Source: Thermothielavioides terrestris NRRL 8126
Taxonomy: Eukaryota; Ascomycota; Sordariomycetes; Sordariales; Chaetomiaceae
Direction of reading: 5' to 3'
NCBI RefSeq assembly: GCF_000226115.1
Contig: NC_016459.1
Coordinates: 3,333,501 to 3,397,500 of the forward strand
Length of the DNA stretch: 64,000 nucleotides
Shown: piece after piece, positions 23,401-34,625 of the stretch
How positions within the stretch are numbered: position 1 is the stretch's first letter
Layout of the letters: each line of letters opens with the position of its first letter
The notes under the pieces: generated by a model
Databases searched by the model: none
What the model was told of the DNA's origin: nothing
Seen by the model: only the letters and a program-made list of their open reading frames with translations
Program-made: the position numbers and the translations under genes

Positions 23401-23910
23401 ACATAGGGTATACAAAAGAAGTAGCTTAGATAGCCTAGATTATATAGCCTTGCTTATACAAGCTATCGAATATCTTGTCGAGTACTTTACAATCTTTCTT
23501 ACTTAGTAGATATAATTAGGCGTTGACTTTCTAGTACTGCTAGCTCTCTACTAGAGGCATATATATCAGCTTGTTAAGGCTCTGCTAGACGAGGCCTTTA
23601 TCCTTCTAAAGGCTAGAGTATCGTTCGATAACCTTAATAAAACGCTACACGGTACTAGAATCCTTAGTATATATATATACGCTGTCCTTAGTAACGATTT
23701 CGTCTAGGCTTAGATCTATACGGAAGCCTAAGGTTAACTGCTTCTCTAGTACAAATAGCTTGCCTACTAGTTCGTTAGGGTCGTTGGCCTATATTAGTTG
23801 GAAGACGTAGTCGCTTATTAGCGTAGCGGATTTAGTATTATTGAACTTGCTAATTGAAATAGCTATTGTAAAGTTGATAGTTGGGATTATTAGTTATTTA
23901 TAAGTGCTAT
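20430..23910 (-). pseudogene. Outer element pol relic: RT, integrase and chromodomain
   Basis: Reading leftwards from 23910 with stops ignored: a reverse transcriptase entry motif KGRVVIDLQSLN near 23340-23375, the catalytic FIDDIIIY at about 23040-23065, and the VGYLSIELLSFYVDSLGL segment at 22875-22960. Integrase follows, with its zinc-binding part and a central domain around 21300-21660, then a terminal chromodomain-like stretch (VEYILKY...IKYLIQQKNLS) near 20520-20640. This order is that of Ty3/gypsy chromoviruses. The upstream end is cut at 23910, where element 1 was inserted; the frame resumes at 31286. Dozens of TAG and TAA codons at former CAG, CAA and TGG codons show RIP. Confidence 0.8.
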
Positions 23911-24397
23911 TGAATTAGGGTAATAGACTACCTAGATATAGGGACCTAGTTTTTCTATTCGTTTCAGTATATTGCATTCGTTGCTAGGGGGTCTAGCCCT
24001 CTAATTATATATATTTAAGTAGGCTAAGTCCATCTTCTTCGTTATTAAACAAGACATTAAGCAGTTGTCAATATACGTTCGTTGATACTACGTCGGTAGT
24101 TCTTCTTCTTCTAGGAAGGCTATTGAGCCTCTCCTCTTATTGTTCTATCTCTGTCTAGACAATAGGTATTCGAACTGTTGAGCTTTAACTATATTCTTAT
24201 TGTCTTTTGTCTTTCTGCTATATCCCACTAGACGTATCTAAGCTATATATCTTCCTCTTAGGAGATATCTTTCCTACTACTCGATATATACTATCTTCGT
24301 CCGTCTAGAGGGACACTATATTCCTTTGGGAGCTATCTTATACGCCTAGTCCTAGGTATAGTAGGGTAGGTTAATATAGAGGTTTTATACTATTTCA
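23911..24397 (+). repeat. 5' LTR of element 1
   Basis: This copy pairs without visible gaps with 30799-31285. It starts TGAATTAGGG and ends TTTCA, with a TATA-like stretch ATTATATATATTTAAG about 90 bp in. It is somewhat more RIP-mutated than the right copy at its 3' end (TACTATTTCA against CACCATTTCA). Confidence 0.9.
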
Positions 24398-25599
24398 AAT
24401 AGAGGCTTAATTGGGGAAGAGCTTAGCTCTATATCTAAACGAGATAATATAGACTACAAAGTCTTCTAAGATCGTAGAACTATACGATGCTATATTAATA
24501 GCTATACGACGACTATATAGCCGACCTATTGAGGCTCTAGCGTACCGATACTAATATCTCTAGGAGGCGTGGAAACCTATTGAGGCGTATATGTTCTAGG
24601 GGTCTATTGAGACCTTGTCCTAGGAGACCTTCCTTTGCCTAGACGGCGTAGGGTATCGAAAAGATATCCCGTTATCCCTAACACTTTAAAAACCTATTGA
24701 GGCTTCGTTATTATCGATATAGCAGTTGTAAAACGCTAACCTAATCGAAAGACGATAGTTCTATCCTTCTAAGTAAAGACAAGGGTAGAATTTTCATTAA
24801 TTATTATTTTCTTCTTTAGTTTAGCTGAACTAGTTACAAAAGTAGTTAAGTATAGTAGCTATTTATAAGCTTCTAAGCTTAGGACTACGCCTTTACGACA
24901 CTTAGCTTCTTCTAATAGTATATCTAGCACTGTTTTATATTAGATATAAGGTCTTAGTATAGACGTTTACTTTTTTTTTTAAAAGCTATACTCTTACCGC
25001 TATTACGCTAGTTAGGTTTAGTATATTAGTTGCTAGGGGTATCTAAGTAATTTATAAGGAACCTATAGTTATCCTTTAGGGCATTTAGACTATATATTCT
25101 AAAGGAATCTAGCTTCTTAAGAGGTTTTCTCCCTTTAGATAAACGTCGAAGGAGTTGATATTCCTATAGAAGTATATATATTAGTCTTTTTATAGTCTAT
25201 CGATATAGTCGTTGCCTTTTTTAAAGATGATAGCGAAGCGCCTAATAACTAGACTCTAGCGATATATATATATATTGTCTATAGAAGCTCTAGGAATCCT
25301 ATCGACCTCTATAATACTATTAATCTTAATATCGACCTCTAAGGGAGAGTCTAAAAATATATTTATCTCGTAGCCTTTCTAAGGTATACTAAGCGAAGAA
25401 GACCTAGCTAAAGCGGCGTAGATACCTCTTCTATCTTTGCTAGATACCTCTATTCCGCCTATCTATATAGAGGTACCTACAGTAATACCTTCTAGTCTCT
25501 CCAAAGCCGAAGCTCTAAAGAAGATAACTAAGTATATTCTTACTACTACGTTTAGCGCAACCTTTCTAACCTTAGCGAAGGCTAGCCTTTAGAGCTACT

Positions 25600-26641
25600 T
25601 CTCTAGTTAGAATGCTATATATTGGATTAAAACTTTTAAAGAGATATATAAAGCTTATTAGGTCACTAATGACAAGACCTATATATATCTATTTGAGCTT
25701 TAGTATAATACTACGATCTAGCCTATTATCCGTCATTAGGAGAAAAAGAACTAAGAGACCTAGGCAGCTTTTAAAGCTAAGTTCCTAAAGTGCTAGAAGG
25801 GCAACGATCCTAAGTAGTATAGTAATAGAGGTTACCTTTATAATCTAATCGAAGGGAAATGCTAGCTAGTCAGCAAGGTTATCTACAACCATTTCGAGTT
25901 GATCGACTATATATATACTATCGCCTCTACCAAAGTTTACAAGAAGCTACAGTATATAATCGTTCCAACTATATAGCGTACACTTGATTAACAGATCTAG
26001 ATGGCTTTTAAGGACCGTTAGCGTACCCTAAAGAAGGACGACAAAGACTCTATCTATACTACGAAGTGGATAGACTTCCTTAAGTTTGTTTAGGATACTC
26101 TTTAGAAGAGTCTTAATATAGGAAACCTCTTTCTTAAGACCTATAAGCGTAAAATCGATCTATAGAAGTACTACTCGCCTCTAGCTATACCTACTGTTAA
26201 GACGACTCCTAAGCTACAGGAGTAGAAAGAGGAGAAGCCGAAGAAAGCTCTTATGCCCACGCTCGCCGACGACAGCAAAGGGGAATACAGCGTCGCCAAC
26301 AGCACTAGCCTCAACTAGGCAAAGGGAGACTGCGCCCACGTCTTTACTAGCCTAGGTAGCTACGCCAATCACCTAAATAGGCTTCCCTATAATAGCGTCG
26401 TAGTTCTAGATTGCAATAAGGTCCGTAGTATAAGCGGTTACAACGATAGGTTACTAAGAGAGGACAGTATAGAGGACGCTATAGTTGTAGTTGAGGAGGA
26501 GGTCCTTAAGGAAGAAACCCCTAGTTGTACTATAGTGCTTTAGGCCGGCTAGACTCGCTCAACTACGAAGGGAGTAAAGAAAGAACAACCTTATTAAGAG
26601 CTTATTGTTGAAATCCCCTATAGAAAACTACCTAGTTTTTA
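25600..26641 (+). pseudogene. Element 1 unidentified reading frame
   Basis: With RIP stops ignored the plus strand keeps a long frame that ends with a TAG near 26641. It contains KTFKEIYKAY, GKCQLVSKVIYNHFEL and, between 26250 and 26420, an unusually GC-rich stretch (MPTLADDSKGEYSVA) that is hardly RIP-mutated compared with its surroundings. The position soon after the primer site would suit a gag-like protein. I do not recognise a domain, so the function is open. Confidence 0.4.
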
Positions 26642-28779
26642 ACACTAGCCCTCTAGACGTATAAGGATATATATTCTAGAAAGGGGGGAAGGTATAGAAG
26701 CTACTACCTCCGATAGTTTCGCTAGCGTTTAGCTACGTTTCTTTCCTAATACCTATTGTTATATTAGCCTCCTACTTGCTAGTAATATCTCTATTAGCTA
26801 TATCTTATTTAATCTTCGTCTATCCGCTATCTTTCGTTCGTTTTTAACCCTTAGGACCTTATTCTTTTTCGCTAGTACCTAAGTTTTCCTCCTAGGGGGT
26901 AACCCTACTCTTAGGGGCTTTATAGTCATTTATACCTTTTTCTTTTTACTTCTACCCTCTAGATAGATAGTTTCTATTATATAGGACTAAGTTTCTTAGA
27001 GCTAAAGTTAAAGCTAAGAAAAATCTACAATTAGAGTATACTATCTCTTAGTCTACTATCTATAAGCTAAGCTCCTAGACTATATTCTACCCTTTGTCTA
27101 TTCCTATCTATTATCTCTATCCCTTAGTAGTATAAACTCTTATAGTTGACCTAGTACTACGCTATCTACTCCTTAATAGTATCTTCTAGTAAGATAAACC
27201 ACTTTTAGCCCACTTCTCCTAGATATAGCTTTAACCTAGGATTATTCCTTAGATTATATAGGAGATAGCTCTATAAGATCAAGTCTTAAGCTAGGTACTT
27301 CTAATTATTCCTATAGACATAAGTCTAAGTATATTCTTTCTCTAACTAAATATAGTTAGTATACTTATTAGTAAAGAAAAGAGTGAGAGAAGTGTAGCTA
27401 TTAAAGGGCTAAGTTATATAGACGTCCCTATCTTTGCTAAAAGGAGTTGTTAAACGCTAGTACAATAGCTTATAGCTTTAGTAAAGAACTTTGTTGCTAT
27501 AGGAGTGTTAGTCTTCCTTTGCCTAGAGGGCAAGTATAAAAGGGAAATATAGTACTTATTTACGATCCTATACCTAGATTAAGAGAGCTAAAGCTCAGTT
27601 TAAGCGTATAGCGAGATAGTATATCTAACGCCTAAGTGGTCTACTATTATAATGCTCTATATACACTAGACAAAGGACTAAAGTATTACAGTGCTATTCG
27701 ATTATATTAACTAGCCTATCGTCAATATAAACTAATCGCTATATCCTACGCTAATCTTATTAATTGCTTAGTAGGACCTACTAGACGTATAGTAGCCTAA
27801 CGTTTAGTCGGAAGATCTTGATTATATTGTAGATAGCCTTGTATTCAACCAAGATTATAGCGTACTCGTCAATATAGCACTTATCTTTTAGTATTAGCAG
27901 ATCCCTTATTTTACTCTAGATTACCTAGATATACTTCTAGGCTATAAAAATGTTTATTTTTAGTATTAGCGAAAGATCGATTTAGTAGTTTATAATCCTA
28001 TATAACAAGGGCCTCTAATCGTCTACCTTATCGGTAATTTCCTATAAGACGTCGTAGGTATACTAGTTGTTTAACATCTTAGTTTTTAAATTATAAATTC
28101 GTATATAGGAGCTATATACGAATTTGAAAGGGAAGTAGAAGACCTGACTACTAAAGGCCTAATCTACCTAGAGAGACGAAAGTACTAGAATAAGGTAGTA
28201 AAAAGGTTAGAGGAAGGAAATGGTTCTAGGATAGTAAGGAGGAGAGGAAAGCTTTAAGAATTTAGGAGGCAAACGCTCTTTTCTAGCCTATCTCTAGCCA
28301 ATTAGTAGGCGCTATAGGCATTATCCGTTTTCTTTTACCTAGATTAGGAAAGAGCTAAGTAGCCCTTTTGCCTTTAAAGGCTTGCCTACCTCTTTTCTTA
28401 ATCCTCTTACTAGCTCTCTTATAATTAACTATTTCTTTTGCCTCGCCTACTACGCCTTAGATTTTCCTATAATCGCTTCAATTAGTCTAGATCTTTCTGC
28501 CTAGAGAACGACTTTTCTATTAAGCTAAATTTTTATATACTATTGCGAGTATTACTATAGGTCGTTGTAGGATTCCTAATTTTATAGGGCTTATATAATC
28601 TTAGGCTAATATAACCGTTGTCCTAAGATAGAAGTAGCTGCTTAAAGAACTTAAGTTTTATATACTACTAGGTTCGTAGAGGTCTGCTAGAGATGGCAAT
28701 CAAGTGAGGTATTATACCTCCCTTATAGGGCAAGAGCTAGACTTAAAGATGCTAAGTCACCTTAGGGAGACTAGTCCTA

Positions 28780-29640
28780 AGCTTTTTCTATTTCTATAGA
28801 CCCTAAAGAAGTACCTACAAGATATAATCAACTAGCGGCCTAACTAGATTCAAAGCCTTTGGCTTAGTATAAACTCTAAGATTATAAGCTACCTTTTCCT
28901 AAGCTAGCTAGAAGGAAGGTATATAATAGATCGGTTTTTTAAAATTAGCTTTATAGATATAGGTATTTTACTCTTCGATATAGAAGGTATACTATTTACT
29001 AAAGAATAGTTAGAGGACTAGATAATCCTAGACGTTATATAGTTTTTCTTTTGTCTTTATAAGGACTATCTCTAATTCTATCTATAGCCTATCTTAGATA
29101 TCAGTCCTACGTTAAAGGAGTTCTACTAGTCTAACTAAAAGGTTATTACTAACTATTGTCGTTTCTAGGTTTTTCTTTGCTTTGTCGATAGAAGGTATTA
29201 GGCTATTGTAATCTTCGACTAAGTTGTAGGCTAGCTTTACTACTTTGACTCTATACTTAAGAGCATAGAGATATACGTTAATATCTTATTAAAGGTCTAG
29301 GTCGCCTTCTAGTCTATCTATAGGTTCCCTTAGTTGTAGCTATATAAGGAGGTAATTGTCTACTACCCTTAGCAAAGTATAGGTTAGGAGTATAGATAGT
29401 TCTCTCTAAAGTTTATATAAGCTTTTCTTTAAAAGCTCTAGCCCTACTTTCTAGATAGACTAATATAATTTAAGATGCCCTAGCTCCAACTATATTAAGG
29501 AGATAATAAGAAGGTTATATAGCGGTATATATTATACTTATAGTTAGGAGCTTATAGGAATGCTCTTAGTATCTTTAAGGATTGTCTACTCTATACTAAA
29601 GGGATCTTTTTGCTATAATAGAACAAAGGTAAAACGTATA
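28780..29640 (+). pseudogene. Element 1 Ulp1/SENP-like (C48) cysteine protease relic
   Basis: The plus frame keeps the spacing of a Ulp1 C48 peptidase once RIP is allowed for. At 29196-29201 the codons TAT-TAG stand where CAT-TGG (His-Trp) would be. At 29241-29249 an intact Tyr-Phe-Asp supplies the acidic residue in a YYFDSIL context. At 29373-29375 a CAA (Gln) lies exactly six codons before a TAT at 29391 that would have been TGT (Cys), followed by a Gly-to-Arg type change. His-Trp, Asp and Gln-x5-Cys-Gly is the catalytic layout of Ulp1 proteases, which cleave SUMO or related conjugates. In this copy the catalytic codons are destroyed. Extent is approximate. Confidence 0.6.
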
Positions 29641-30798
29641 AGCTCCCTCTTGACCTATTGTCTTCGACCTAAGAACCTATGTAGCCTACGCTCTTAGAGT
29701 ACAACGAAGATAAGGTGATCGAAGTCCTCTAAGGCAACAACGTATTTATGTCTAATGAACTGGATATTCCTAAGCTCAACGACCTGCCTATATATATCCG
29801 CGACTACTTTAGCGATATAGAGCTTAGGATCTTAGCTATATACTTAGTAGTATTTAAATAAGCCTAAATCCTTAACTAGAGTAAAAAGGGACTAATCGCT
29901 ACTATATAGTTGATCCTTATACCCTAATTAAAGTAAAAGGTAATATACTAAGCGTACTACTATAGGATTGTAGAGCTCCTACTAGACAGATAGCTAAGTA
30001 GCGGGCTATCTTTATAAGACCCTATAGGCGACTTTGGATAATAGTTGTAAGCTACGTTTTTAGTACCTAGAGCTATTCTACTACTCTAGCTAGAGGACTA
30101 GAATACTACTTTAAGACTATTAGCTACGTTAACGGAGGATTTTAACAATATATCGACCTAGGCGAACGTTGAGGCTAAGATTATAGAGATCGCTACAATG
30201 TAGACGACTACGACTTAAAGGCTTGTCGACGCTCCTATAGATAAGTTCGACTAGGAGCACCTCCTTAGTAGTATATAGGTCAAAAAGCTCGGGGCCCTAG
30301 TATAGGCGGTACTTAGGATAATAGTACTCGATCCCTACCTCTAAGAAGAGGAAACGTTTATCTATACGCTTATAAGGAGGCTAAACTATCTCAAGATGCC
30401 TTACTCGCTAGTATAGAAGCATTTATAGGCACGAAGATCGCTTATATTATCTAGCTATACGTTACCTTTAGTATAGCACTGTAGTAATCGCCCTTATAAG
30501 GAGCCTACTAAGCCTAAGCAGTTATTCCTCCTACTACTATACAACCTATATAACTACGCTTTCGTCTATACGTATAAGTATCTAGTATAGTAGTAAGGAT
30601 AGGATATATATATTAAGGAGGTAGAGGAGTATAAAAGACGGTATAATTAGCCATTGTAGCTAGCTAGACCTTCGTGAGCTAAGAGAGCTATATATAGAGA
30701 GTAGCTTAAGGAGTAGCGACGATAAAAGGCGTATACTAAGGAGCTTTTAAGGTATAAGCTTGCCTATAGGAGCGTATAGCAAGCTCAAAAGGGAAGTG

Positions 30799-31285
30799 TA
30801 AATTAGGGTAATAGACTACTTAGATATAGAGACTTAGTTTTTCTATTTGTTTCAGTATATTATATTCGTTGCTAGGGGGTCTAGCCCTCTAATTATATAT
30901 ATTTAAGTAGGCTAAGTCTATCTTCTTTGTTATTAAGTAAGATATTAAACAGTTGTTAATATATATTCGTTGACACTATATCGGTGGTTCTCCTTCTTCC
31001 AGAAAGGCTATTGAGCCTCTCCTTTTATTGTTCTATCTCTATCTAGACGATAGGTATTCGAGCTATTAAGCTCTAACTATATTCTTATCGTCTTTTGTCT
31101 TTCTGCTATATCCTACTAAACGTACCTAAGCTACGTATCTTCCTCTTAGGAGACATCCTTCCTACTACTCGATACGCACTATCTTCGTCTATCTAGAGGG
31201 ACACTACATTCCTTTAGGAGCTATCTCGTACGCCTAGTCCTAGGTGTGGTAGGGTAGGTTGGTATAGAGGTTTTGCACCATTTCA
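30799..31285 (+). repeat. 3' LTR of element 1
   Basis: This is the partner of 23911-24397 with the same length. It begins TAAATTAGGG (RIP of TG) and ends in TTTCA at 31285. The purine tract AAAAGGGAAG lies just upstream at 30787-30796. Confidence 0.9.
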
Positions 31286-31289
31286 CTAT

Positions 31290-34200
31290 AGCCGCTCTAT
31301 ACTATAGCTATAATACAGTCGTCGAATACGAATTCGCTATTAATAGGTATAACTATAGTAGACTACGCTACTAAAGAAGGGGGTTCAATATCTATAGCTG
31401 CTACTAGGGTAGCCGTTGCAGTCATCGTAGTACTAGCTACCAAAGCCATTAGGGCGGAGGTCTAGGAACACACTAGGAAACCGCTATCCTCGTATTTGTA
31501 AATCTTACCTACTAGGTATCGCTTTAGAATCTTGATAATACTACGTAAAGTGTTCTTAATAGCGGCCACCTTTGCGGTCTTAGCTGTAACTACGGTATAA
31601 TATATAGCTAGATAGTCGGAATAGAATATAAAGGACTAGCCTTTCGAGAGTAGCTTATATTCGACTAGGATTTCTACCTTCTAGTTCAGCAAAAGCATAA
31701 TTATATAGGTAGTCTTAACCTTTTAAATGTATAGAGCCGAATATACATTTATAGCGAATAGAATATTAAACTTAAAGGCCTAGAGGTCAACCTTCTTCGC
31801 CTTATAGTCGATCAAAGCGTAGTAGCTATCTAGGAAATCATTGCTAAGCAGAAGATTAGGTCCTAGAGAATCTACTACCTAAGCGGAGTAGGTAAACTTA
31901 TATAAAGTGGGCTTACTATCTTCTATACTAGCTAGGAAGATAGTAAAGGTGGCCCAATGCAAAAGGGCGAGCTTCTTATTACCTATATCTATCACCTTGC
32001 CTTTATAGCGTTTAATAGTATAGCCAAGGTAGTTCAATAAGTTTCGACCGATAATAGAACGGCTAGCTCCTAGATCGAGGTACACTTCTAGTTCCTCGCT
32101 ATCTTCTTTCACATAGGCGACAATACGAAGGTAGGTATAGTTGCCTAGAGGGCTGTCAATACCGTTATTCGCCTCTAGGGCAAGGGCTTCCTTAACTTAA
32201 TAGGTGACGTTAGTAGCCTTAGGCTTATAGTTAGAGGCTAACTCGGCTATAGATTCTATTGCCTCGGCAATAGACTCTTCTCCAAGGTCTCTAAGGTCTA
32301 CTAGATAGTGGAAAATACCGTTCTTTATATCTTTGTAAAACTTTAAATGCTGAAACAAAGCGTTGTAAAAGCTTAGAGTAGTGTTGTAGAAACTATAAGT
32401 ATAGCGTTTAGATATAGCTTAATTCGCTATATAGTTCTTCTAAGTGCACTATAGTCCTATGCCCTTATAGGTTTTAATGTATTATTATACTTCCTATTTA
32501 GCTTAGAAGGTTTTATAGCACTTACAGTATATAAGCTCTAAATTAATGACTATATATATAATCTCCAATTCCAAAGATAATACTATAGTAGATATATCGG
32601 AGTATTCTAATATAGTATCCAAGGTATTAGTATTATTCTTAGACTTAGGATCGGCAACGAAATATATATAGTTGTAGTACTAATTACGCTTATAGTCGTT
32701 ACAACGGTCCCTCTAGTCGTTGTACTAGCTCTTCTAATCATTGTGTCGATCGTTATAATGGCGGTCGTCCTTTTTATAGTTATAGCGATTGTACTCTCAG
32801 GGCCGGCGGTCGTCTCGATCTCGGTTACAGTCGGCCGATTGGTAGTAGTCTTCGCTATAGCGGTACCAATCCTTATAATTGCTTTAAGACTTGTTAGCCT
32901 AATATCGGGGCGCCTATTTGACCTTTTCTTCCTCTTTACTCTTGTCCTTGCCACTTAGCTTTTTCTATACGTTAGAGAACTTCGCTATAGCTACGGATTT
33001 AAGTATAGTCTACAACTGCTCCTACTTATATAAACATTGATCGAGAGAGATAAAAAACTAGGGGTAACGGATATATCGCTAGATATTTAGATCTATATAC
33101 TCCTAGATCTGATATATAGTGCTTTACTAGTTAGAGCCGTCGGCATTATCATTTATTATACAAGCCTAGCGCAACTTACACTCTACAAATTCTATAAAGG
33201 CTTCCTCGTCGATAGCAATATCCTTAAAGTATAGGAACATAGTATTGAACTTCTTTATAGCTACTATTGAATCGGGCTTAAATCGCTTATTTAGGGCCTC
33301 TAATATCGCCTTAAGGCCTTACTTTTTAAGAAAGCGACGATAGCTATTAGAGATTCCTTTAGACCACTAGAGTTGGGCCCTACCCTTAAAGAGTATAAGA
33401 AACATTTTAACAATCTACCACTTAACAGATCTATCGTTATTATCCTCGATAAAGGTCTCGATATAGGCTTAAAAACAATAAGCATCGGTATAAGTAATTG
33501 CCTTGCCTTTATAGATTACTCCTAGGCCGTTGAGATCTAGGTAGAAAGGGTCGAATACACCGATATCCTTACGTTTAACCTTGAATTCGGTTCGGCCTAC
33601 TATATAGCTAGAGTCGTAAGTGTCGTCGTAGTACTAGCGGCTATCGGGCGTCGAGCTATTACTCTAAAGGTTTGGCCAATAACGTAGTAGCTCTATATAA
33701 TATAGGCTATTATAAGCGAGGTTATATTATAAGCCGATAGCCACACCTTCTTCGGGGATTGGGTATATAGTCTAAATAGTGGCCAGCTATATAGGTTAGT
33801 AAAGCTATACCGGCTAGTAAGGCTAGTTGACCAAATACATAGGTCCTTACTAACATAGGTCTAGGCCAATATACGATACAACTAGTATAGCTATAGCTAA
33901 CTATACTAGAGATATTTATATAAGTCGGTCGACTAGCGAGGCCTAGGTTGGCTAGGCCTACCTATAGTAGTCCTCTGTTACTATACACTATCTTAGTATA
34001 CGTTGTAGGCTATTTAGCGTTAAATTGTCGAGGCCTAGAATAGTAGGCTAAGGTTAACTAGGTGCTATTCTAGCGTATAGGCGATCTATAGCTTCTTAAT
34101 AGACTTGTCGAGATACCTAGGAATTAGTCTTTATAGAGCAAGCTACAGATTAGCCTTCGAAATATATAATATAGGCATCTATCTTATATATAGTTTAGTT

Positions 34201-34350
34201 TAGCTCTTTTATATTCGTCTAGATCACTTTAGCTATTCGAGCTATTAGTATATCCATTAGCTAGATCTAACTATATTCTAGGCAGTCGATACGTCGATCT
34301 ATATACTCTATTGTCTACTTATTTCAACTAAGTCTTATAGACTTCGAGGT
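31290..34350 (-). pseudogene. Outer element gag and protease relic
   Basis: On the minus strand 32112-31879 is an open stretch with the retropepsin-like core VYLDLGASRSIIGR, the aspartic protease motif of gypsy elements with D-x-G reading DLG. Upstream, about 32520-32460, a C2H2-like finger (KCYKTF...QQYIKTY, with second Cys and first His RIP-altered) replaces the usual CCHC knuckle. Before it comes a basic stretch rich in Arg, Asp, Tyr and Asn (about 32960-32650) of the kind found in gag tails. Gag continues to 34350, where element 2 interrupts it, and its leader lies beyond at 44942-45820. RIP stops are frequent. Confidence 0.72.
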
Positions 34351-34599
34351 TGTTACACACAACTATAGCAAGGGCACCTATGACCATACCGCGGTCAGGG
34401 GTGACGAGCGTTCCCTTAAAAAGGGGAACCTTGCCTATAACCCCTTTATAGAATAGCAGACTATATCAATATACTTTTATAATATATACTAGTGTTCAGG
34501 AGTGCCGCCTTATTAGCTAACGAGGCTAAGAGGCATTGATCTTTCTCACCTTTATACGTTTACCGCTAGATGGTCACCGAGTACTATTTACGTATAATA
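34351..34599 (+). repeat. 5' LTR of element 2
   Basis: This 249-bp copy pairs with 44688-44936. Its last bases read ATA where the partner has ACA, a RIP change of the terminal CA. Confidence 0.92.
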
Positions 34600-34601
34600 A
34601 G

Positions 34602-34625
34602 TAGTGCCTACTAACGATTCGAACC
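34602..34625 (+). other. Primer-binding site of element 2, complementary to a tRNA 3' half
   Basis: Two bases after the LTR the sequence reads TAG (for TGG) followed by TGCCTACTAACG and ATTCGAACC. The complement is a tRNA 3' end with CCA, a seven-base acceptor strand and the T-arm signature GGTTCGAATC. The match to tRNA structure extends about 24 nt, longer than the usual 8-18. I did not assign the tRNA species. Confidence 0.75.

Larger units (their letters stand above)
23911..31285 (+). mobile_element. Nested element 1: LTR element with a Ulp1/C48-like protease relic
   Basis: Both ends carry a 487-bp direct repeat (23911-24397 and 30799-31285) with TG...CA termini, the TG reading TA in the right copy. 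A possible 4-bp target duplication CTAT flanks it (23907-23910 and 31286-31289). A primer-site-like TAG (for TGG) starts two bases after the left LTR at 24400, and a purine tract AAAAGGGAAG ends two bases before the right LTR, so the element reads plus. The 6.4-kb interior is RIP-mutated. I find no reverse transcriptase, integrase or RNase H in it. A C48 peptidase pattern is visible near 29190-29400. It interrupts the outer element between protease and RT. Confidence 0.88.

Noticed and set aside
29196..29393. Alternative reading of the protease relic as part of an integrase or RT
   Set aside because: The His-Trp, Asp and Gln-x5-Cys spacing fits C48 proteases; neither the D-D-E nor the x-x-DD motif order is present.
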